From NCBI GenBank assembly GCA_029721435.1, contig CM056582.1, positions 37,592,611 through 37,656,610 on the forward strand: a DNA stretch of 64,000 nucleotides, in the 5' to 3' direction. The stretch's first letter is position 1. Every line of letters starts with the position of its first letter. The notes beneath the pieces were generated by a model that saw only the letters and a list, made by a program, of their open reading frames with translations, ran no database searches and was not told the origin of the DNA. This DNA is from Gymnothorax reevesii (lineage: Eukaryota; Chordata; Actinopteri; Anguilliformes; Muraenidae). A program made the translations under genes and the position numbers. Positions 60,154-64,000 of the stretch are shown one piece after another.

Positions 60154-63100
60154 GACTGAAGTTTGGTGAGTTTTTTTCTCAGATTTCAGTGTTAGTAACA
60201 CCAGCAAGATGATATGAAAAAACACCACCATCACACAACTATGCAAAGACTCAAGTCCTCAATCTTTTGATCCGGAGTCAGAAAGCTCCTCCATTAGGTG
60301 TCCTTTCATATTAGGTGACATCATTGGGGTTGACTTATGTTATTCCCTTAAACAAAGCCTTGTGAGTGTTAGTTTCAAGTTTCTGTTGCAGAAACTGTGA
60401 CCAAGTCGTGTTAACAAGTACCAGCTTAAAAGAAAGTTTTTGTCTGAGAAACAGCTGGCAAGTGACATTAAAAAGCACCAGCACTAAACAACCATGAATG
60501 GTCTCCAACTGTCAGTCTTAATACTAGAGTGAACTAAATTATCCAATATTTGCCTGATGTATTAGTTCACATGGTCAGGTTGAGTTTTGCTTGTCCCTTG
60601 ACAGTGGTTTTGTGAGTTTTGTCAAGGTTCTTTCTAAAACCGCAGCCAGATAACATGAAAAACCACGACCAGAAGACACTTATGAAGGGACTCAGATCCT
60701 CAATGTTCTGGCTCAAAGTCAGAAACCTCACCTATTAGTTTGCTTTCATACATTACTACTACTATGTTACATTCAAAAGCTCTGTTATTGAACAAGGTAT
60801 GCTCAATTACCTTATCCAAAATCAGGTGCCCTGTGTATCGGACCGTAAAAAACAGCTTGCAAGTGATATAAACACAAGTGTCAAACAAGCAAGAAGGGAC
60901 TACAGTCCTTCGTCTTCAGATCCGTAGTCAGGAATTTCTCCATTAGGGGCCCTTCATATTAGGTAACATCATATGACTGAATTGCTTTATTGTCATGAAG
61001 AAAAGGTTCCAAGTTCTTTAACTGGTTTCTTTTGACGAAACAGCTACCAGTTCAGATGAACAAGCACCAACTTTAAAGAAAGTTTTTATGTAGGAAATAC
61101 CGCAAGATACATTAACAAGCACCCCCATGAAACACCCTTGAAGGTTCTCCAACAATCAATCCGAAGATCAGGTCCATGTTGGAATAGTGTTTTTTGTCAC
61201 GGAAAGTGGCTAACTTCTAGAAAATGAGCTGAAAGTGTATACACGGCAGCCATGAGAAGTGTATTCCAGTTTTGTAAATGTAAAGAAAAGGTGCTTCAAT
61301 GCTTCCTAACGTATCACCTTTGACATAGGGTACACGAAACCATTCTTCATAAAAACAAAGGTGATAACGCCATCCAGCCATTCAGTGTGGCTGAACCATT
61401 TAAAGTGACGACCATCCATACGGGCAATCACAAAAAACAAAGGAACGTGATGGGCAAGAATGGCATGATCAAGTTGGCCAGTAAATGCATTGGATTGTCG
61501 TAGCAGCACGGTTGTCTTCCTTAGCCGTTTTGAATTCCCCTTTACACCTCTCCTTTACCTCATGACATTATCCAATTGTGGTTGAAGAAACGTTTATGGA
61601 CATTAGAGCATATGACGTCATTTTTTGTCTATTCAAATTCTGCAGCAAAGTTATATAACTTATCCTTTATATGCCATATGATTAGGTCACACGGTCAGGT
61701 TGAATTATACTAGTCCTTTAATTGAAGCCTCATGTTTTTTCAGGTTAATTTTTAAGAAACAGCTGTCTACTTTTAAAATGCACACGCGTTAAAGTATTGT
61801 TAAGGGTCTCTTTAATCTTCTGAACCAAGGACTGACACCTTATCCATTCGATCACACAGTCAGTTTCCATGATGTCAGCTCCATAGAATTAAAAACAGTA
61901 AAATGGACGATGTCATGGAGTTGTGGGGATCTGAAGGGAGCTTAAAATGGCCACCCTTATTGATAAGTAAGTATTCCTATTGTGACACCTGAAAGGGAAG
62001 ATCATAGAATTCCACAAAGGTTGGCCAGAATATACAAGCAGCATAGGTAGTTTCACTCAAGTCTGCCCACTCTTTGATGCAATTGTCAGTGCCCTTTTAC
62101 TACAGTGTTTGAATTCTACGGATAGCTTAAGGGAGTGTCAGCAGACTTTTATAATACTATCTTGTATTCACTATTGACACAATAGGGACTTTAAGCAAGG
62201 GCGGATTTTGCGACGGCTACGGCACCCGGATATAGATCTGCACTCCGCTGATCAAGACTGAAGCCGTTGTGCCGGCGTTCTTTGCCGTAGCAGGCTGATC
62301 TACCATGGGGAAAGAACCAATCTCACGTGGCCACTACAACGCTTGGTTCAGGAGATTGAAAATGTTTTCTATAATTGATTGTGACACACTAAACATTATG
62401 TGTTTCTGTGGACTTTTCACACAGACACAGGATACTGTGTAAATTTCGCTGAGTAAAACCATAGTGAACAATTTTCTGCTGCAGGCTATATTCTCCCCTC
62501 ATCCCAGCATGGCATACGGTACTTAATTTCTCTACCCTGTAAACATCTATATTTACTCACATGTACATTAGTCTTTCTTCTACTGCTGTGCATGAAAAGT
62601 ACACATATGATGTATATAAATGCACACTCCCATGCACTTTACCATTCATTTACACTCTGATTAGATGTGTGCTTTAATTGTCAAACTTTACGTCTTTTTA
62701 AAATTGAATTGTTCAAAGTAAAGTTTATTAAAAAGATGCACATTTCTTTTGGTTATGCTCTGTTCCTGTACTTGGCATAATGACAATAAATTTGAATATT
62801 GTAATCAAATATTAACTGTTTCCCATTTCCCCTAAATCTATGACATCTACTCCTTTTGCCAGTGGGAGCAGGACGAATGAGCACTCACACTGAATTAACT
62901 ACTTTGCTGACAAACCCCGATTAAAATCCACTGTTGTTTAAAGTCTCTGCTGGATTTGACAGTGACAGCACCAGCACTTGAGACACTTTTTTCCAGGTGC
63001 CATAGGCATTGCAAAATCTGCCATTGTTGCTGGTCCAGATGAAATGCACAATTCCAACCACGAAGGGACTCGAACCCTCAGTCTTCTGATCCGAAGTCAG

Positions 63101-63319
63101 ACACCTTATCCATTAGGCCACGTGGTCATTGCATGACAAGGCTGACTCCGAACAGTGAGCTGTGAGAACTGACAGCGGTTGATCAGTGCCATGTCAAATA
63201 ACCGCTGTCATGTTGAGTTAAACAGCCCTGTCATTGAAAAACTCTCATGCTCAATCACTCTCCAGATCCAAACTCAGGTGTTTCGACCGTATGGTCAGGC
63301 TGAGCAATGTTAGCCCCTT
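60154..63319. repeat. Array unit 20 (class C)
   Basis: Shares CAGATGAAC near 61053 and GCTGAAAG with unit 11, continuing the match seen between units 19 and 10. AGGTCCATG near 61170 is private. The tRNA has one D-stem change. Confidence 0.97.
63055..63127 (-). tRNA. tRNA-Arg (TCG), T25 variant, unit 20
   Basis: One change, C25 to T (63103), turns the first D-stem pair G10:C25 into G:U. Function is probably retained. Confidence 0.92.
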
Positions 63320-64000
63320 GACTGAAGTTTGGTGAGTTTTTTTCTCAGATTTCAGTGTTAGTAACACCAGCAAGATGATATGAAAAAACACCACCATCAC
63401 ACAACTATGCAAAGACTCAAGTCCTCAATCTTTTGATCCGGAGTCAGAAAGCTCCTCCATTAGGTGTCCTTTCATATTAGGTGACATCATTGGGGTTGAC
63501 TTATGTTATTCCCTTAAACAAAGCCTTGTGAGTGTTAGTTTCAAGTTTCTGTTGCAGAAACTGTGACCAAGTCGTGTTAACAAGTACCAGCTTAAAAGAA
63601 AGTTTTTGTCTGAGAAACAGCTGGCAAGTGACATTAAAAAGCACCAGCACTAAACAACCATGAATGGTCTCCAACTGTCAGTCTTAATACTTGAGTCAAC
63701 TAAATTATCCAATATTTGCCTGATGTATTAGTTCACATGGTCAGGTTGAGTTTTGCTTGTCCCTTGACAGTGGTTTTGTGAGTTTTGTCAAGGTTCTTTC
63801 TAAAACCGCAGCCAGATAACATGAAAAACCACGACCAGAAGACACTTATGAAGGGACTCAGATCCTCAATGTTCTGGCTCAAAGTCAGAAACCTCACCTA
63901 TTAGTTTGCTTTCATACATTACTACTACTATGTTACATTCAAAAGCTCTGTTATTGAACAAGGTATGCTCAATTACCTTATCCAAAATCAGGTGCCCTGT
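63320..64000. repeat. Array unit 21, partial (first 681 bp)
   Basis: Left 681 bp of the unit, cut by the window edge within relic 4. It carries the ACTTGAGTCAAC form near 63690. No tRNA gene is reached. Confidence 0.97.

Larger units (their letters stand above)
1..64000. repeat. Tandem tRNA-Arg megasatellite array, ~3,166-bp unit, 20.2 copies
   Basis: The same sequence recurs head to tail from the first base to the last. Fifteen of the 19 steps between the first 20 phase points checked are exactly 3,166 bp; the exceptions are explained by small visible indels: 3,161 (5-bp deletion near 18523), 3,165 (1-bp deletion in a tRNA near 25075), 3,167 (extra T near 47151) and 3,170 (4-bp insertion near 53529). 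Copies differ by scattered substitutions only. Every complete copy holds one minus-strand tRNA-Arg gene. Neither array edge is in the window. This is a tDNA tandem array in the broad sense of the large tDNA repeats known from some vertebrates; I cannot identify this particular family. Confidence 0.98.

Noticed and set aside
1..64000. CRISPR-like or short direct repeat array
   Set aside because: The period is kilobases, there are no uniform short repeats with unique spacers and no cas genes.
1..64000. Tandem SINE insertions instead of gene-derived monomers
   Set aside because: Relics share flank on both sides of the tRNA part, have no common A-rich or microsatellite tail, and no target-site duplications were seen. 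A SINE origin for the ancestral monomer is not fully excluded.
1..64000. Assembly artefact that multiplied one unit
   Set aside because: Units carry distinct private substitutions and indels in consistent linked classes, which argues for real copies, though exact copy number and order still depend on the assembly.

Overview
The window lies entirely inside one tandem array. A unit of about 3,166 bp is repeated head to tail 20 times, and a 681-bp start of a 21st copy runs off the right edge. Taking phase from base 1, copies start at 1, 3167, 6333, 9499, 12665, 15831, 18992, 22158, 25323, 28489, 31655, 34821, 37987, 41153, 44319, 47486, 50652, 53822, 56988, 60154 and 63320. No unique flanking sequence is visible at either edge, so the array is larger than the window.

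Each unit carries one clear gene: a 73-nt, intronless, minus-strand tRNA with the anticodon TCG (tRNA-Arg). Ten of the 20 copies are identical and look intact. The other ten differ: three have anticodon TCA (would read UGA), one has TTG (would read CAA), one has a deletion in the T loop/B box, two share an acceptor-stem mismatch, and three have single D- or T-arm changes. I see no convincing protein-coding gene. The short reading frames recur because the units are homogenised, and most cross tRNA relics.

The unit is itself built from older repeats. At least nine decayed minus-strand tRNA-Arg-like relics lie about 100-255 bp apart in two stretches (about 3086 through the unit junction to about 1030, and about 1479-1710). 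They share flanks with each other and with the live gene. The order live gene-relic-relic-relic is echoed by a second, shortened run of four relics, so an ancestral monomer of roughly 200 bp was first repeated, then duplicated as a four-monomer block, then captured in a 3.17-kb higher-order unit. The units fall into three interspersed variant classes (A: units 1, 2, 3, 6; B: 4, 5, 7, 8, 10, 13, 18, 19; C: 9, 11, 12, 14-17, 20), with mosaic copies and multi-unit duplications.

Non-monomer parts of each unit are about 1031-1478 (an unrecognised short minus-strand frame) and about 1711-2860 (an inverted-repeat-rich segment, a GC-rich structured block near 2058-2205, then AT-rich spacer).

The tRNA body is metazoan in type and close to vertebrate tRNA-Arg(UCG). 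A low-GC, megasatellite-like tDNA array suggests an animal, probably a vertebrate such as a fish or amphibian, but the species cannot be fixed from the sequence. All unit and class assignments were made by eye.
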